Source of the DNA: Clostridium uliginosum | GTDB taxonomy: Bacteria; Bacillota; Clostridia; Clostridiales; Clostridiaceae | Assembly (NCBI RefSeq): GCF_900112485.1 | Contig: NZ_FOMG01000004.1 | Span: forward strand, 62,001-126,000 | Reading direction: 5' to 3' | Length of the DNA stretch: 64,000 nt | Part shown: piece by piece, positions 62,241 through 64,000 of the stretch | Position numbering within the stretch: the first letter of the stretch is position 1 | Layout: each line of letters opens with the position of its first letter | Notes under the pieces: generated by a model | Told to the model about the DNA's origin: nothing | Databases searched by the model: none | What the model saw: the letters and a program-made list of their open reading frames with translations, nothing else | Made by a program: the position numbers and the translations under genes

Positions 62241-63602
62241 TTACTGCATATATAATTTGTCAGCAATTAAATTAGCAATTTCTTCTGTTAGTCCAAGGTC
62301 ATCTATTAAATGCACAACACCATATCGTGTTCTTATGTCCTTTGCAGCAATGAAGGTTTTAATAAATAGATTCTTGTCAATTCCAAGCTCTATAGGATGC
62401 CATACACATCCCCCATCCTTTAATATTTTCTTAATACGCTCAGAACTTGGCACTATAGTATCAGCAATATGAAGAATCTCATTCCAACTTGCTGCTATCT
62501 TTTCTGCATTTTGTTGCCTCTTGTCAGGATTTAATTCAATTGCATGCTTTTTATAGTTAATTACATTGTCTGCAACCTTTCCAAATACACTTTCAATGTT
62601 TTTTGTCCATTTATTCATATCATAGTATCTGAAATTTCTTTCAGCCATGACACTTTCGATATCTATATCATTTAATGCCTCAAATACCATGGCCATAACC
62701 ACTGTACCTACTCCAACAAAATTCCCGTGTACCCATTTTTCTTCACTGTTCCTTGTATGGAACATTATCTCCCAACCATGGGCAATATGATGTTCAGAAC
62801 CTGATGCAGGTCTTGAAGCTCCAGCCATTCCTATAGTTATTCCAGACAAAACTAACGCATCTGTTATATTTTTTACAACTTCAACATTTCTTTCTGGTAT
62901 CCTAGGTGCAGCTGCAACACACCTATCCACTGCTGCTTGAACCATATCTGTAATTGTCTTACAGTAATATTCTCCTGTTAATAGATTGGCAATTGACCAA
63001 TCTGCCAAAGCAATATATTTACCTAATACATCACCAAGTCCTGAACAAAGTAAATACATTGGGGCATCCTTCATAATCTCAATGTCTGCATATATTCCAT
63101 AAGGATATATAGCTTTATGTGACTCTTTAAATCCATCTGTGATTAAAGGAGATACTACAGATGCATAACCATCCATAGATGGTGCAGTACCTACTATGGC
63201 ATAAGGTACTTGTACCTTGTAAGCCACATATCTACAGATATCATTTATAACACCTGAACCTATGCCAAGTATAAGTGCTGTATCCTCTTCTATTTCAATA
63301 AGAATTCTTCCAAGAGCATATACATCCGGTAAAAGGTGTTCCTGTGGAAACACATATTTCTTTAAAGAAAAATCATTCTTTAGTATTTCTTCTACCTTTT
63401 TTCCAGCTACAACATATGTGTGAACATCTTCCACAATTAATATTTTTTTATTTTTAAACTCTTTAAGGAACTCTGGAAGTTGTTCTAATATGTTGCTTCC
63501 TATCTTTACAGAATTGATTTCTACACTATGTCTTTTTCCACATTCGCACTCAAAATTCATTCCAATTAGTTCTTCTGCTTTTAAATTTGCTACATCCATC
63601 AT
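62241..63602 (-). CDS. sn-glycerol-1-phosphate dehydrogenase (AraM/EgsA type)
   Basis: 453 residues from ATG 63602, nine nt after AAAGG (GTG 63611 opens the frame). Fe-ADH superfamily. NAD(H) loop ILGIGSGVINDICRYVAYK, GTAPSMDGYASVVSPL, metal ligands in LCSGLGDVLGKY, SGSEHHIAHGWE and KWVHGNFVGVGT. The family reduces DHAP to sn-glycerol-1-phosphate or the reverse. The N-terminal about 45 residues include ECECGKRH, a CxC extension seen in clostridial members. Linkage to a galactitol-type PTS rather than to arabinose genes or lipid synthesis suggests a catabolic use. Confidence 0.9.
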   Translation of the reverse strand: MMDVANLKAEELIGMNFECECGKRHSVEINSVKIGSNILEQLPEFLKEFKNKKILIVEDVHTYVVAGKKVEEILKNDFSLKKYVFPQEHLLPDVYALGRILIEIEEDTALILGIGSGVINDICRYVAYKVQVPYAIVGTAPSMDGYASVVSPLITDGFKESHKAIYPYGIYADIEIMKDAPMYLLCSGLGDVLGKYIALADWSIANLLTGEYYCKTITDMVQAAVDRCVAAAPRIPERNVEVVKNITDALVLSGITIGMAGASRPASGSEHHIAHGWEIMFHTRNSEEKWVHGNFVGVGTVVMAMVFEALNDIDIESVMAERNFRYYDMNKWTKNIESVFGKVADNVINYKKHAIELNPDKRQQNAEKIAASWNEILHIADTIVPSSERIKKILKDGGCVWHPIELGIDKNLFIKTFIAAKDIRTRYGVVHLIDDLGLTEEIANLIADKLYMQ

Positions 63603-63648
63603 AGCTATCACCCTTTCCTTATAGTATTAAATCAACATTCTTAATTTA

Positions 63649-63680
63649 CTTTAGGCATATGAAATAAAATATGCCTAAAA
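63649..63680 (-). repeat. Intercistronic hairpin
   Basis: TTTAGGCATAT (63650-63660 region) pairs with ATATGCCTAAA, 8-nt loop, between the PTS gene stop and the dehydrogenase start. Without a T-run on the exit it may be a processing or stability element. Confidence 0.55.
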
Positions 63681-63699
63681 TCATTTAATTTTACAGATT

Positions 63700-64000
63700 T
63701 TATGATAGTAATTGAAATACTTTAATTATTATCCAGTTTAAGAAATTACCACCCATGTCTAAGCTTGAAATAGTTGATGCTCCGTCTGGCATTGTAAACT
63801 TAGCCATTATTGCCATATCAGTATGAAAACTAGCAATATTTGTTGCCATTAATAATACTAATGCCATAACTATTGTACCTGCTATAACTGAGTGAACTAT
63901 ATTACCTTTTGCTGCACCAACTATAAACGCTACATAGAAACATATTGTAGCTAAGTCTCCAAATGGTAAAACCTGATTTCCTGGTAATATTACTGCCAAG
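63700..64000 (-). CDS. gatC: Galactitol-type PTS permease IIC, C-terminal end (partial)
   Basis: 100 codons run in from the right edge. LPGNQVLPFGDLATICFYVA is the GatC signature before the last helices (VGAAKGNIVHSVIAGTIVM, a further hydrophobic stretch, then NFLNWIIIKVFQLLS). The start lies outside the window. IIC transports and, with IIA/IIB, phosphorylates a polyol such as galactitol or arabitol. It heads the visible operon of G1P dehydrogenase, HAD and GpsA-like genes. Confidence 0.88.
   Translation of the reverse strand, partial: LAVILPGNQVLPFGDLATICFYVAFIVGAAKGNIVHSVIAGTIVMALVLLMATNIASFHTDMAIMAKFTMPDGASTISSLDMGGNFLNWIIIKVFQLLS

Overview
The window is AT-rich, low-GC Firmicute DNA and reads like a solventogenic/butyric Clostridium (sensu stricto, near C. 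beijerinckii or C. butyricum). Supporting signs are strong AGGAGG-type ribosome binding sites, choline-binding-type wall repeats, an adenine riboswitch on adenine deaminase, a clostridial Etf-lactate operon, and several AAA-ATPase/PD-(D/E)XK paralogues common in this genus. The species assignment is inference. I saw no rRNA, tRNA or CRISPR array.

Layout. 0-7.5 kb: wall-active GH25 lysozyme, broken phosphoglycerate mutase, PASTA kinase, AAA-ATPase relic, a 40-residue small protein, a secreted DUF3298-like protein and a methyltransferase-like/TPR protein. 7.7-10.4 kb: a visibly GC-richer selO, integrase relics and a MazG-like pyrophosphohydrolase sitting in a duplicated copy of the 4.5-4.8 kb region. 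10.7-12.7 kb: adenine deaminase with promoter, adenine riboswitch and overlapping terminator. 12.8-23 kb: AAA/PD-(D/E)XK protein, frameshifted membrane-HRDC gene, IS66 remnant, SCP/CAP wall protein, AlbA-type regulator, ABC-F ATPase behind a leader-peptide attenuator, DbpA-like RNA helicase. 23.2-30 kb: etfB-etfA-lactate permease-FAD lactate dehydrogenase-acyl-CoA dehydrogenase, with two promoters that each carry a GntR/LldR-like operator just after the -10.

30-35 kb is a graveyard of gene fragments: a DUF5050-like tail, a 143-bp piece of the ABC-F gene, an Rpn nuclease, a truncated AAA/PD-(D/E)XK gene and an unidentified gene. Among them sit an intact retropepsin-like pair and a zeta-toxin-like pair. 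35-59 kb is a defence-like island: a UvrD helicase fused to an HSDR-type nuclease and a LexA-type S24 peptidase, a NERD-HRDC protein, ParA plus partner, a 1451-residue Mrr-STAND (Avs-like) ATPase, two PLD-nuclease/SF2 helicases, a stand-alone RQC-minor protein, TPR proteins, another AAA/PD-(D/E)XK gene, and relics of NERD-HRDC and DUF1016 nucleases.

60-64 kb is metabolic again: a galactitol-type PTS IIC (cut by the window edge), glycerol-1-phosphate dehydrogenase, a HAD phosphatase and a GpsA-like dehydrogenase, all on the minus strand. The best candidate for something undescribed is the 35.1-40.2 kb cluster. Its helicase-nuclease ends in a self-cleaving peptidase whose Ala-Gly, Ser and Lys spacing matches LexA, which suggests DNA-damage-gated activation or inactivation.
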